This document shows, in pieces, positions 1 through 9,023 of a stretch of 48,125 bases of DNA. Position 1 is the first letter of the stretch. Every line of letters begins with the position of its first letter. The stretch covers positions 1-48,125 of the forward strand of contig JANWWK010000060.1 in NCBI GenBank assembly GCA_025056175.1, in the 5' to 3' direction. Made by a program: the position numbers and the translations under genes. The stretch is from Anaerolineales bacterium (GTDB lineage Bacteria > Chloroflexota > Anaerolineae > Anaerolineales > Villigracilaceae). The notes beneath the pieces are model-generated. The model searched no databases and was not told the DNA's origin. It saw only the letters and a list, made by a program, of their open reading frames with translations.

Positions 1-283
1 GCACAAGAAGTTTTTGGCGGAAGTGTACGTGTTGAAGAAAGAGGAAGGCGGCCGCCACAAAGCGTTCTTCAGCGGGTATCGTCCGCAGTTCTACATTCGG
101 ACGATGGACGTGACGGGGAACATCACGCTGCCGCAGGGCGTGGAAATGGTGATGCCCGGTGACAACGTGAACCTGACGGTGGAACTGATTGTGCCGGTGG
201 CGCTGGAGCAAGGCTCGAAGTTCGCCATCCGCGAAGGCGGTCTGACGGTCGGCGCGGGCGTCATCACCAAGATTCTGGAATAA
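1..283 (+). CDS. tuf: Elongation factor Tu, C-terminal end (5' truncated by window)
   Basis: Reading frame open from base 2, ending in TAA at 281-283. The translated end ([20 protein letters not shown], then a [10 protein letters not shown] segment, MPGDNVNL and a terminal [12 protein letters not shown]) is domain III of EF-Tu, the GTPase that delivers aminoacyl-tRNA to the ribosome. Only about 93 residues of a roughly 400-residue protein are inside the window; the GTPase domain lies upstream. It is followed after 26 bases by rpmG, the usual order in the tuf-rpmG-tRNA-Trp-secE-nusG segment, so cotranscription is likely. Confidence 0.97.
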   Translation, partial: HKKFLAEVYVLKKEEGGRHKAFFSGYRPQFYIRTMDVTGNITLPQGVEMVMPGDNVNLTVELIVPVALEQGSKFAIREGGLTVGAGVITKILE

Positions 284-309
284 GCGTTTCTCTGAGGTAA
301 GGTAGTACG

Positions 310-480
310 ATGGCTTCCAAAAAGAAAGATATCCGCCCTGTGATTACCCTGCAATGCACGGATTGCAAGGAGCGGAACTACACTACGCAAAAAAATCGTC
401 GCAACGACCCGGGCCGTATTGAGTTGAGCAAATACTGCCCGCGCTGCAAGAAGCACACGTCGCACCGCGAGACCAAGTAG
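310..480 (+). CDS. rpmG: 50S ribosomal protein L33
   Basis: 56-residue basic protein of the large subunit. ATG at 310 is preceded by a GAGGTAAGG ribosome binding site. Two CxxC pairs (C16/C19 in [11 protein letters not shown]43/C46 in KYCPRCKKH) mark the zinc-binding form of L33. The protein ends in HTSHRETK. It lies between tuf and tRNA-Trp, the conserved position for this gene in many bacteria. Confidence 0.97.
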   Translation: MASKKKDIRPVITLQCTDCKERNYTTQKNRRNDPGRIELSKYCPRCKKHTSHRETK

Positions 481-514
481 CCTTTCAGGGCAGGTTCATG
501 CCTGCCCTGCTCAC

Positions 515-590
515 AGGCCAGTAGCTCAATTGGTAGAGCTCTCGTCTCCAAAACGAGCGGTTGTGGGTTCGAGTCCTGCCTGGCCTGCCA
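515..590 (+). tRNA. tRNA-Trp (anticodon CCA)
   Basis: A 76-nt cloverleaf. Acceptor stem AGGCCAG pairs with CTGGCCT, followed by discriminator G and an encoded CCA. The anticodon stem CTCGT/ACGAG encloses loop CTCCAAA, giving anticodon CCA, which reads UGG. The T loop GGTTCGAGTCC is standard. It sits between rpmG and secE, a widely conserved location, and is presumably excised from the same transcript. It is not related to the UGA codon in selD. Confidence 0.97.
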
Positions 591-661
591 GACATTTTAT
601 CGGCAACGCCGTCCTCGAAAGAGTGAGGCGGCGTTTTAGCCGTCAGAACAAGGAGCCTGCG

Positions 662-865
662 TTGACCGAGAAAAAGGAAAATGCTATCGTCCGGTATTAC
701 CGGGAAACTGTTGGCGAACTTCGTAAAGTCAGCTGGCCGACCCGCGAAGAAGCCATTCACCTGACCCGCATTGTGATTGTGGTTCTGGTTGTGATGGCGA
801 TTTTTCTGGGCTTCGTGGATTGGATTGGTGGCATGTTGTTGAATCTGGCGTTGGGTATTTCCTGA
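662..865 (+). CDS. secE: Preprotein translocase subunit SecE
   Basis: 67 residues starting at TTG 662, with AAGGAG at 650-655 six bases upstream. In-frame codons further upstream run through tRNA-Trp and cannot be the start. A short charged N-terminus leads into the SecE signature YYRETVGELRKVSWPTREEA and one transmembrane helix (IVIVVLVVMAIFLGFVDWI). This is the short, one-helix form of SecE that clamps SecY in the Sec translocon. nusG begins about 15 bases downstream. Confidence 0.95.
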   Translation: MTEKKENAIVRYYRETVGELRKVSWPTREEAIHLTRIVIVVLVVMAIFLGFVDWIGGMLLNLALGIS

Positions 866-880
866 TTGCCGAAAGGTGAC

Positions 881-1510
881 ATGATGATGAGCGCGCAAGA
901 CCCCGAAGAATTGAAGACGCCCGGCCCTGCTCCGGTGCCGGATGCCGGGTCCGCCGGTTCTTCTGGCGCGCCTGCCGAAACGACCGAAGGGCCTGCCTGG
1001 TACGTTGTTCATTGCTATTCAGGGTATGAAAACAAAGTCCGGCATAACCTGGAACAGCGCATCGAGACGATGGGCATGAAGAACAAAATCTTCGATGTCG
1101 TGGTCCCGACTCAGGAAGAAATCGAAGTGCGGGATGGCAAGCGGCGCGTTGTCGAACGCCACATTTTCCCTGGCTATGTGCTGGTCAACATGATTTTGAC
1201 CGAAGAGTCCTGGTATGTGGTGCGTAATACCCCCGGTGTGACGGGTTTCGTGGGCATGGGTAATCAACCAACGCCTTTGCGCCCCGAAGAAGTCAACCAG
1301 ATTTTGAAGCGCATGGAAGCCGAAGTTCCCACCGTGAAGGTTACCTTCAAAGTGGGAGAGCGTGTGCGCATTGTGGATGGGCCGTTCAACGATTTTCGCG
1401 GCAGTGTGGCAGAAATTGACGCCGAGCGCAACAAAGTGCGTGTGATGGTCAACTTCTTTGGTCGCGAGACGCCCGTCGAACTGGATTTTCTGCAAGTTGA
1501 GAAAGCGTAA
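881..1510 (+). CDS. nusG: Transcription termination/antitermination protein NusG
   Basis: About 209 residues. An acidic, proline/alanine-rich N-terminal extension of about 30 residues precedes the NGN domain (AWYVVHCYSGYENKVRHNLE, then RHIFPGYVLVNM and RNTPGVTGFVG). The C-terminal KOW domain contains VGERVRIVDGPFNDFRG and ends ELDFLQVEKA. NusG binds RNA polymerase and couples it to Rho or the ribosome; rho itself is at 29 kb here. Three consecutive ATGs (881, 884, 887) follow a GAAAGGTGA ribosome binding site at 871-879; spacing favours the second or third. A TTG at 866 is also in frame but lies before the binding site. Confidence 0.96.
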   Translation: MMMSAQDPEELKTPGPAPVPDAGSAGSSGAPAETTEGPAWYVVHCYSGYENKVRHNLEQRIETMGMKNKIFDVVVPTQEEIEVRDGKRRVVERHIFPGYVLVNMILTEESWYVVRNTPGVTGFVGMGNQPTPLRPEEVNQILKRMEAEVPTVKVTFKVGERVRIVDGPFNDFRGSVAEIDAERNKVRVMVNFFGRETPVELDFLQVEKA

Positions 1511-1530
1511 CAGGCCGCCTGGCCTGATGC

Positions 1531-1562
1531 GTGGGAGGGTGCATCCCACCCGCTATAACCAC
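1531..1562 (+). promoter_or_regulatory. L1-binding mRNA mimic upstream of rplK
   Basis: The segment folds as GTGG (1531-1534), GA, stem GGGTG/CACCC with a five-base loop, a seven-base internal loop GCTATAA, then CCAC (1559-1562). This resembles the L1 stalk of 23S rRNA (GGTGGGAG...ATACCACC). Free L1 is known to repress the L11-L1 operon by binding such a mimic. The closing CCAC abuts the rplK ribosome binding site (1563-1568). A second element of the same shape precedes rplA. Confidence 0.72.
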
Positions 1563-1575
1563 AAGGAGTTAGAAA

Positions 1576-2001
1576 ATGGCAAAGAAACTAAAAGCAATCG
1601 TCCGTCTCCAACTGGAGGCCGGAAAAGCCAACCCGGCGCCCCCGGTCGGCCCGGCCCTCGCCGGTCATGGTCTCAACATCATGGCCTTCTGCAAGGAATA
1701 CAATGCCCGTACGTCCAACCGTCCCGGGGAGTTGATTCCCGCAGAAATCAGCGTCTATACCGATGGCTCATTCACCTTCGTCTTGAAGACGCCGCCTGCA
1801 GCCTTCCTCATTCGCAAAGCCGCGGGCATTGATAAAGGTTCCGGCGCGCCGAACAAGAACAAAGTGGGTAAGTTGACCCGCGCTCAGGTGCGCCAGATTG
1901 CCGAAACCAAGATGAAAGACCTGAACGCCATTGACATCGAAGGCGCGATGAAGCAAATCGAAGGGACTGCCCGCTCGATGGGAGTCACAATCGTTGATTA
2001 A
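1576..2001 (+). CDS. rplK: 50S ribosomal protein L11
   Basis: 141 residues, the normal L11 length, from ATG 1576 after AAGGAG. The N-terminus [20 protein letters not shown] and the following [17 protein letters not shown] are diagnostic. L11 sits at the GTPase-associated centre with L10 and L12 and takes part in factor binding. The upstream L1-type hairpin suggests feedback control by L1, which is encoded by the next gene 50 bases away. Confidence 0.98.
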   Translation: MAKKLKAIVRLQLEAGKANPAPPVGPALAGHGLNIMAFCKEYNARTSNRPGELIPAEISVYTDGSFTFVLKTPPAAFLIRKAAGIDKGSGAPNKNKVGKLTRAQVRQIAETKMKDLNAIDIEGAMKQIEGTARSMGVTIVD

Positions 2002-2005
2002 GCAG

Positions 2006-2041
2006 GTGGGAGGACTGCTTGACGCAGTCCGTTCGTACCAC
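2006..2041 (+). promoter_or_regulatory. L1-binding mRNA mimic upstream of rplA
   Basis: GTGG (2006-2009), GA, stem GGACTGC/GCAGTCC with loop TTGAC, seven-base internal loop GTTCGTA (2031-2037), CCAC (2038-2041). The architecture matches the element before rplK, and the left GA and right seven-base loop are the same size. It abuts the rplA ribosome binding site GGAGG (2042-2046), so L1 binding should block initiation directly. Confidence 0.75.
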
Positions 2042-2051
2042 GGAGGATAAA

Positions 2052-2771
2052 ATGTCGAAACCTGGAAAGAAATATCTGGCCGCAGCGGCCAAAGTTAACC
2101 GCGATACGTTGTATCTTCCCAAAGAAGCCATCGAGCTCGTCAAGGAAACGTCCTTCACAAAGTTCGATGCCACTGTCGAAGTTCACCTGCGCATGGGCCT
2201 GGACCCCCGTCAGGCAGACCAGCAAGTGCGCGATGTGGTTGTGTTGCCGAACGGATTGGGGAAAACCGTCCGCGTAGCGGTCTTCGCCCAGGGAGAAGGC
2301 GCCATCGCTGCCCGGAACGCCGGTGCAGATGTGGTCGTAGATGACGATGAAACCTTCAACCGCATTCAAGGTGGCTGGCTGGAATTCGATGTGGCAATTG
2401 CCACCCCTGAGATGATGGGCAAAGTGGGCCGCCTGGGTCGTATCCTTGGTCCGCGCGGCTTGATGCCGAACCCCAAGGCGGGGACGGTCGTTCCGGCGGG
2501 AGATATTGAACGTGCCATCCGCGAGGCCAAAGCAGGCCGTGTAGAATTCCGCCTGGATAAAACCGCTAACATTCATGTTCAAATTGGCAAGGTTTCTTTC
2601 CCTGCCGAAAAACTGCACGAAAACTTTGCAGCGTTGATGGAAGCTATCAAGAAAGCGCGTCCTGCTGCTGCGAAAGGTAATTACATCAAGCGCATCACCG
2701 TCACTTCTACAATGGGCCCAGGCATTAAGGTTGACCCGAATGCCGCCCAGAGCATGTCGGTAGCCGGGTAA
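2052..2771 (+). CDS. rplA: 50S ribosomal protein L1
   Basis: 239 residues from ATG 2052, preceded by CGGAGGATAA. The in-frame upstream extension from 2019 covers the L1 site and is not coding. Recognisable segments: [20 protein letters not shown] at the start, [17 protein letters not shown], and [19 protein letters not shown], which is the L1 signature. L1 forms the mobile L1 stalk that helps release deacylated tRNA. It also acts as translational repressor of its own operon, for which two mRNA sites are visible. Confidence 0.97.
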   Translation: MSKPGKKYLAAAAKVNRDTLYLPKEAIELVKETSFTKFDATVEVHLRMGLDPRQADQQVRDVVVLPNGLGKTVRVAVFAQGEGAIAARNAGADVVVDDDETFNRIQGGWLEFDVAIATPEMMGKVGRLGRILGPRGLMPNPKAGTVVPAGDIERAIREAKAGRVEFRLDKTANIHVQIGKVSFPAEKLHENFAALMEAIKKARPAAAKGNYIKRITVTSTMGPGIKVDPNAAQSMSVAG

Positions 2772-2789
2772 GCACCCGTTACTGAGATA

Positions 2790-2950
2790 CTGACAAACGA
2801 CTTCGCCGAAGACGGCCGGCGCCCCTTGTGGGGCTTAATCTCCTGCCCAGGTGAAGACGGAGAAGCCCTCTCCCGTTCCTGTAAGGAACGTTGCCTCGTT
2901 GTGAGGAAAGTCTTTGCCTGGCGTTTGTCAGGCAAAAACTTTTAAGGAAA
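2790..2950 (+). promoter_or_regulatory. L10 leader (rplJL autoregulatory RNA)
   Basis: The 190-base gap between rplA and rplJ contains the conserved core of the L10 leader: CCGAAGACGGCCGGCG, a GGGGCTTAATC segment and CTCCTGCCCAGGTGAAGA (about 2806-2857). It resembles the Bacillus-type element in which the L10(L12)n complex binds its own mRNA. Further hairpins follow: CGTTCC/GGAACG (about 2875-2891) and TTTGCCTG/CAGGCAAA (2913-2920 with 2929-2936), the latter just before the rplJ ribosome binding site. The outer boundaries are approximate. Confidence 0.8.
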
Positions 2951-2963
2951 GGAGGTAGGAACT

Positions 2964-3494
2964 TTGGCACTCACTCGTGATGAGAAGCAGAAGGTTCTCG
3001 ACCAATATGCCGCATGGCTGGAAAAAAGCCAGGCTGTAATTCTGGTCGAGTACACCGGTCTCAAGGTGAAAGACCTGGATGTGATTCGCGCGAAAATCCG
3101 CGAAAGCGGCGGGGAGTTCCATGTGTTGAAGAACACCCTGGCCCGCAAAGCGTTCGAGGCGCGCGGCATGAGCGTCCCGGAGACGTTGCTGGCAAAAAGC
3201 ACCGCTGTTGCCTTTGCCTTCAGTGATGCTGCTGGCACCACCAAAGCACTGACCGAAGCCACCAAAGGCATGGAAGCGGTCAAAGTCAAAGGTGGTTTCC
3301 TGGATAAACAGGCGCTCAATCCCGCTCAGGTCAAGGCACTGGCGGATATGCCGCCGCTGCCGGTTGTCCGCGCCCAACTGCTGGGCGTCTTGCAAGCCCC
3401 GGCCGGCAAACTCGTGCGTACTATTGCCGAGCCTGCCCGCTCGCTGGCTTCTGTGTTCCGGGCTTATGCAGAAAAAGCCCAGGCCGCCGCGTAA
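2964..3494 (+). CDS. rplJ: 50S ribosomal protein L10
   Basis: 176 residues from a TTG start at 2964, eight bases after AAAGGAGG. Typical L10 features: MALTRDEKQKVLDQYAAWLE at the N-terminus, SQAVILVEYTGLKVKDLDVI, and FHVLKNTLARKAF (rRNA-binding segment). The long C-terminal helix (QLLGVLQAPAGKLVRTIAEP...SLASVFRAYAEK) binds L12 dimers. The rare start codon and the leader upstream fit translational control of L10 dosage. Confidence 0.97.
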   Translation: MALTRDEKQKVLDQYAAWLEKSQAVILVEYTGLKVKDLDVIRAKIRESGGEFHVLKNTLARKAFEARGMSVPETLLAKSTAVAFAFSDAAGTTKALTEATKGMEAVKVKGGFLDKQALNPAQVKALADMPPLPVVRAQLLGVLQAPAGKLVRTIAEPARSLASVFRAYAEKAQAAA

Positions 3495-3566
3495 CCGGCT
3501 GTTACGCAACTCGTTTCATTCCGTTCCAATCAACATTTCTCTCTGAAAGTAAGGAGTAACTCACAA

Positions 3567-3956
3567 ATGGCTGCAAATCTCGATACTCTGGTGGAAGAAC
3601 TGAGCAAGCTCTCCGTTCTGGAAGCCGCTGAACTGGTCAAGAAACTCGAAGAAAAGTGGGGCGTCTCTGCTGCTGCTCCGGTGGCGGTGGCCGCTGTTGC
3701 TGGCGCTGCGCCTGCCGCTGCTGCTGCTGAACCGGTCGAAGAGAAGACCGAGTTCGATGTCATCATCAAAGATGCCGGTCCGAAGAAGATTGAAACCATC
3801 AAGGTCATCCGCCAGTTGACCAGCCTGGGCCTGGGCGAGGCCAAAGCGTTGGCCGAAACTGCCGGCGGCAAAGTGCTTTCTGCCGTGGGCAAAGATGCCG
3901 CGATGGACGCCAAGAAGAAACTGGAAGAAGCCGGCGCGGTCGTCGAAGTCGTCTAA
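3567..3956 (+). CDS. rplL: 50S ribosomal protein L7/L12
   Basis: 129 residues from ATG 3567 with AAGGAGTAA upstream. The N-terminal dimerisation helices ([20 protein letters not shown]) lead through an alanine/proline/valine-rich hinge to the globular factor-binding domain ([30 protein letters not shown]). The last gene of the block; a strong terminator lies 24 bases downstream, so the usual rpoBC continuation is absent. Confidence 0.98.
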   Translation: MAANLDTLVEELSKLSVLEAAELVKKLEEKWGVSAAAPVAVAAVAGAAPAAAAAEPVEEKTEFDVIIKDAGPKKIETIKVIRQLTSLGLGEAKALAETAGGKVLSAVGKDAAMDAKKKLEEAGAVVEVV

Positions 3957-3979
3957 TTTCGGTTATCTGCTTCCTGAAA

Positions 3980-4008
3980 GAGACACCCCTGGCGGGTGTC
4001 TCTTTTTT
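3980..4008 (+). terminator. Rho-independent terminator after rplL
   Basis: Stem GAGACACCC / GGGTGTCTC (3980-3988 and 3994-4002) with a five-base loop and a run of six T. It closes the ribosomal protein transcription unit before the aminotransferase gene. Confidence 0.95.
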
Positions 4009-4021
4009 GTGACGGGTGATT

Positions 4022-4027
4022 TATAAT
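4022..4027 (+). promoter_or_regulatory. Likely -10 box for the aminotransferase gene
   Basis: Perfect TATAAT, 34 bases before the ATG at 4062. It lies just after the rplL terminator. No convincing -35 is visible. Confidence 0.55.
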
Positions 4028-4061
4028 TCTTTCCAACTCTCACGCACAGGAGCAAAATGCA

Positions 4062-5219
4062 ATGAGCTTTTCCAGGCGCACCACGCATCTGAAACCCGAA
4101 GGAGCGTATGCTGTCCTTGCCAGAGCAAACCAGTTGGAAGCCGAAGGAAAGGATATTCTACATCTCGAAATCGGTCAACCCGATTATGAGACATTTCCGA
4201 ATGTCAGTCTGGCAGGAATTCGCGCCATTACGCAGGGCAAAACGCGCTACACTGCGCCGGACGGGATGCCTGCTTTGAAAGAAGTGATTGCGCGGGATGC
4301 CGGTGCGCGGCGCGGGATGCAGATTGACCCTGACGAAGTGGTGGTCAGCCCCGGCGGCAAGCCGAATCTATTCTTTCCTACGCTGGCGCTGGTGGAACCA
4401 GGCGACGAGGTGCTTTACCCCGACCCTGGTTTTCCGACATACGAGGCCATGATTCGCGTGGCAGGCGGCGTACCGGTGGCCGTTCCCTTGCGCGAGGGGA
4501 ATCGGTTTTCCTTTGACCTGGCGGCCTTCGACCGCCTCATCAACGAGCGTACGCGGCTCATCATCCTGAATTCGCCGGGCAACCCCACGGGCGGTGTCAT
4601 TCCGCTGACCGACCTGGAACACATTGCGGCACAGGCCAGGCGGTACGATGTGTGGGTGATGAGCGACGAACTGTACGCGCGCATCGTTTACGATGACCTG
4701 AGCGCGCCCTCGATTGCCACCCTGCCCGGCATGAAGGAACGTACCATCATCGTAGATGGTTTCTCGAAGACGTATTCGATGACCGGATGGCGGTTGGGCT
4801 TTGGCATCATGCCTCGCGCGCTGGCTGAACGGGTGGGCTTGCTTCTCACACATTCGATTGGCTCCACTGCTCACTTCACGCAATTTGCGGGAGTGGAAGC
4901 CTTGACTGGTCCGCAAGAGATGGTGAATGCGATGGTTGCCGAATATCAGCGCCGCCGGGACGCGATGGTAGATGGCTTGAACTCTCTACCGGGGTTTTCC
5001 TGTCAGAAGCCGCAGGGGGCGTTCTACGCCTTTCCTAACATTACGGGAACAGGAATGACTTCGGAAGCGTTGGCAGCTCTATTTCTTGAAAAAGCGGGCG
5101 TTGCCTTGTTGCCTGGTTCGGCGTTTGGTGAGCATGGGGAGGGATATTTGCGTCTTTCCTACGCTACTTCAATTCAAACGATTGAGAAAGCGATTGAACG
5201 GATGCGAGCAGTTTTGTAG
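4062..5219 (+). CDS. PLP-dependent aminotransferase, class I (aspartate aminotransferase Ib-like)
   Basis: 385 residues, a normal length for fold-type I aminotransferases, from ATG 4062 with AGGAG upstream. Key motifs: LEIGQPDYETFPNV near residue 35, Y63 in KTRYTAPDGMPALKE, NSPGNPTGG at 170-178, the D202/Y205 pair in SDELYA, and the PLP lysine K236 in FSKTYSMTGWRLGF. These fit subgroup I-gamma enzymes acting on aspartate or related amino acids. Exact substrate cannot be told from sequence alone. Its stop codon is part of the terminator stem. It is a single-gene unit between rplL and tmRNA. Confidence 0.9.
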   Translation: MSFSRRTTHLKPEGAYAVLARANQLEAEGKDILHLEIGQPDYETFPNVSLAGIRAITQGKTRYTAPDGMPALKEVIARDAGARRGMQIDPDEVVVSPGGKPNLFFPTLALVEPGDEVLYPDPGFPTYEAMIRVAGGVPVAVPLREGNRFSFDLAAFDRLINERTRLIILNSPGNPTGGVIPLTDLEHIAAQARRYDVWVMSDELYARIVYDDLSAPSIATLPGMKERTIIVDGFSKTYSMTGWRLGFGIMPRALAERVGLLLTHSIGSTAHFTQFAGVEALTGPQEMVNAMVAEYQRRRDAMVDGLNSLPGFSCQKPQGAFYAFPNITGTGMTSEALAALFLEKAGVALLPGSAFGEHGEGYLRLSYATSIQTIEKAIERMRAVL

Positions 5220-5246
5220 GACAACTCGTATGCGTTGTCCTATTTT
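5218..5246 (+). terminator. Terminator of the aminotransferase gene
   Basis: AGGACAAC (5218-5225) pairs perfectly with GTTGTCCT (5234-5241) around an eight-base loop, followed by ATTTT. The first stem bases overlap the TAG stop codon. Confidence 0.9.
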
Positions 5247-5250
5247 GATT

Positions 5251-5315
5251 GCGCGCGTGCGCAGAAAGCAAAACGCGCCTGCCGGAGCAAGCGCGTGCGT
5301 GTGGAGATGGCGGGA
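5251..5315 (-). repeat. Distal copy of tmRNA 3'-end/terminator repeat
   Basis: A 65-base direct repeat of 5338-5402 with 63 matching bases, offset by 87 bases. Read on the - strand it begins with the last 14 nt of tmRNA (TCCCGCCATCTCCA) and continues through a terminator-like hairpin ACGCGC/GCGCGT followed by TTTTGCTTT (about 5264-5296). The two base changes fall in the hairpin loop, which here can form an extra TGC/GCA pairing. Confidence 0.9.
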
Positions 5316-5337
5316 GCGAATTATCCCCTCAATGGGG

Positions 5338-5402
5338 GCGCGCGTGCGCAGAAAGCAAAACGCGCCTGGCAGAGCAAGCGCGTGCGTGTGGAGATGGCGG
5401 GA
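5338..5402 (-). repeat. Proximal copy of tmRNA 3'-end/terminator repeat
   Basis: Overlaps the 3' end of the functional tmRNA gene by 14 nt (5389-5402) and runs about 51 bases beyond it. The partner is at 5251-5315. The 22 bases between the copies are not repeated. Confidence 0.9.
5351..5383 (-). terminator. tmRNA terminator
   Basis: On the - strand, ACGCGC (5383-5378), a 12-base loop, GCGCGT (5365-5360), then TTTGCTTTC. It lies six bases after the tmRNA 3' end. A second copy lies 87 bases further on at about 5264-5296. Confidence 0.7.
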
Positions 5403-5788
5403 ATCGAACCCGCGTCCGAAAGATTCGACCACCGGAAGTCTACATGCGTAGCCGGTTGAGATTGTCGCTGGGGGGAACTCAACAGGCAAAATTCACCCGC
5501 AGCCATCCGCTCGAACCCGAAGGTTCTCTTTCGCACCGTCAGCGGCATCACGGCGCGGCATTCTGCCTTTGTCACGCCTGCTCGCTCTCCGGGCAGACTG
5601 CGGGAGCGGCAGACGCCGTCTCACTTTGGGAGACGGGCCGTTTTGCTCTCAACCGCGATTAGGCGGCGAGGGGCATAGCGGCGTAGGAAGTGCGGTTGGC
5701 ACTTAATGGTTGCGCTGATTTTACGAGCTCGGCGCGCTCTCGGCACGCATTCCGGGGCCAGCCTCTCCCGTCGAAGCCTGTCATCCCC
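5389..5788 (-). ncRNA. ssrA: Transfer-messenger RNA (tmRNA)
   Basis: The - strand starts GGGGATGACAGGCTTCGACG and ends with GGACGCGGGTTCGATTCCC then GCCATCTCCA. GGGGATG and CATCTCC form the acceptor stem and the T-arm is standard; total 400 nt. CCA is not encoded (CAC follows), so it must be added after processing. The tag frame at 5700-5659 reads ANRTSYAAMPLAA then TAA, ending in the LAA that ClpXP-type proteases recognise. tmRNA with SmpB rescues stalled ribosomes. Short ORFs predicted across this gene on either strand are not real. Confidence 0.97.
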
Positions 5789-5817
5789 AAGAGCAGGCGG
5801 GGAGCGTCCCCATTGCT

Positions 5818-5826
5818 ATTATAACA
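5818..5826 (-). promoter_or_regulatory. Extended -10 promoter of tmRNA
   Basis: On the - strand TGTTATAAT (5826-5818), a TGn extended -10, about 30 bases before the mature 5' end. This implies a short 5' leader removed by RNase P. Confidence 0.7.
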
Positions 5827-5851
5827 CTACCACCGCATGGAATGCAGGCAC

Positions 5852-6472
5852 CTATGAGTCTGTTTTGAAAATCAGGCGAGTGCGTTCTATCCGTGCGTCT
5901 TCCAGGGAAATGCCCAACGCATCCAGCACTTCTTCCGGGCGTCCGGTCGCGCCTTCACGGGCGGTCAGTCGCATCCAAAGCCTGCCTGCGTTCAACGTCA
6001 GCGCTTCGATTAATGGACGCAGGTCATACGCCTTGCCGCGCCGTTCGCGGGGCAGAGAATCGGTGGCGAGTAAGGTCTCGATTCGACGGGGCAGGTCATG
6101 TTTGTCAGCCGTTTCCAGGAGTTCGGCTTCGTATTCCGCCGCAATGACCTGCGTTTGCAGGGCTGGGGCGCGTTCTTCGACCGTTTCAATGGACAGAATG
6201 CCCAAACCGCCCGGTACGGCAGATTGAATGCGCGCAGCCAGGCCTTCCAAGGGGATGTTTTCGGTCAGTTTTAAATCTACCACTTCGCAGCGGCTGGCAA
6301 ACCCCAGGGGGAGAGCCGCCGCCAGTTGAATTTGGGGGTGTGGATGAAAACCCTGGCTATAAGCCAGCGGCAGCCCGACCCGGCGCGCTGCACGCTCCCA
6401 GATTTTGTGCAGATCGAGGTGACCGGTGTAGCGGAGAGGGCCTTGTTTGGTAAACGTGATACGGAGACGCAT
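5852..6472 (-). CDS. DUF2344 / TIGR03936 family protein (partner of radical SAM protein)
   Basis: 206 residues. The N-terminus MRLRITFTKQGPLRYTGHLD with LDLHKIWERAARRVGLPLAY and YSQGFHPHPQIQLAAALPLG is diagnostic of the family that accompanies, or is fused to, TIGR03960 radical SAM proteins. Biochemical function is unknown to me. The radical SAM partner is two genes upstream on the same strand, separated by a small membrane protein gene, so all three probably share a transcript. The 3' end lies 63 bases before the tmRNA 5' end. Confidence 0.88.
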   Translation of the reverse strand: MRLRITFTKQGPLRYTGHLDLHKIWERAARRVGLPLAYSQGFHPHPQIQLAAALPLGFASRCEVVDLKLTENIPLEGLAARIQSAVPGGLGILSIETVEERAPALQTQVIAAEYEAELLETADKHDLPRRIETLLATDSLPRERRGKAYDLRPLIEALTLNAGRLWMRLTAREGATGRPEEVLDALGISLEDARIERTRLIFKTDS

Positions 6473-6556
6473 GGAGAATGAAAGCAGAAAGGAATGGTTG
6501 CCCGGCTTATGGCATCGGTGCTTCTGACGGGTGAAACGTGATGTTTTTAGCGTGCA

Positions 6557-6910
6557 TTAGCGGCGGGAGACCAGTGGCGGTATGAGCAGGCAGATGACGA
6601 TGCCCGGAACACCAAACAGGAGCGGGTTCAGTGTGGCGTTGTGCGGCGAAGCAGCTTGCAGATAGGTAATAACCGCGGCACTGACGAGGCCGCCTGCCAG
6701 CGCCGTCGGAAAAGCGCGCTGTTTGCGTGAAATGCGAATCAACAGCCCAACGATGGCGGCACTGACGGCCAAAATGACCAGTTCCAGGCCGTTTGCGGCG
6801 ATGCCACGCTGACGAAGGAAAGCCCCCGAGGCCATCGCGCTCATAAAAATCAAGAGACCCGCGGGCAATCCCACCAGAAAGTCGGAGAGAAAAGCGAGAA
6901 GGTGTGCCAT
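6557..6910 (-). CDS. Small membrane protein, function unknown
   Basis: 117 residues with four predicted hydrophobic helices (roughly 7-27, 40-60, 66-86, 95-113) and a basic C-terminus ending VSRR. I do not recognise the family. It starts 12 bases after the stop of the radical SAM gene and precedes the DUF2344 gene by 84 bases, so it interrupts a normally adjacent pair. No strong ribosome binding site is visible before ATG 6910, consistent with translation coupled to the upstream gene. Confidence 0.75.
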   Translation of the reverse strand: MAHLLAFLSDFLVGLPAGLLIFMSAMASGAFLRQRGIAANGLELVILAVSAAIVGLLIRISRKQRAFPTALAGGLVSAAVITYLQAASPHNATLNPLLFGVPGIVICLLIPPLVSRR

Positions 6911-6922
6911 GCACGTATTGCT

Positions 6923-8854
<1,932 letters not shown>

Positions 8855-8861
8855 GCGCCTG

Positions 8862-8867
8862 ATTATA
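8862..8867 (-). promoter_or_regulatory. -10 box, leaderless start of radical SAM operon
   Basis: TATAAT on the - strand (8867-8862), seven bases before ATG 8854. Transcription should begin at or next to the start codon; no ribosome binding site fits between. Confidence 0.7.
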
Positions 8868-8953
8868 CCCGCCAGGCTTCGATTGAAATGGGGATTTTTC
8901 TCACAAATTTGGATGACATTTATCCGAAATTTGCTTGCTCGTGCTGACGTTTA

Positions 8954-8978
8954 GCCCCTCTCCCAACCAGAGAGGGGC
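8954..8978 (-). other. Intergenic hairpin
   Basis: Perfect nine-base stem GCCCCTCTC/GAGAGGGGC with a seven-base loop, 46 bases past the stop of the gene ending at 9024. No T-run follows on either strand, so it is probably a transcript-end or RNA-stability structure rather than a classical terminator. The rest of 8868-9023 shows nothing recognisable. Confidence 0.5.
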
Positions 8979-9023
8979 CAAAGGCGATAAACCCAGGCTT
9001 TTGGGCTGCTTCTGAGATGCGCT

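Noticed and set aside
530-661. Longer N-terminus for SecE
   Set aside because: It runs through tRNA-Trp; TTG 662 has a good binding site and gives the normal SecE length.
5235-5662. Several open frames across the tmRNA region on both strands
   Set aside because: They lie within tmRNA and its duplicated terminator, and their sequences reflect the repeat.
8954-8978. Bidirectional terminator
   Set aside because: The stem is perfect but neither strand has a T-run, so it is listed only as a hairpin.
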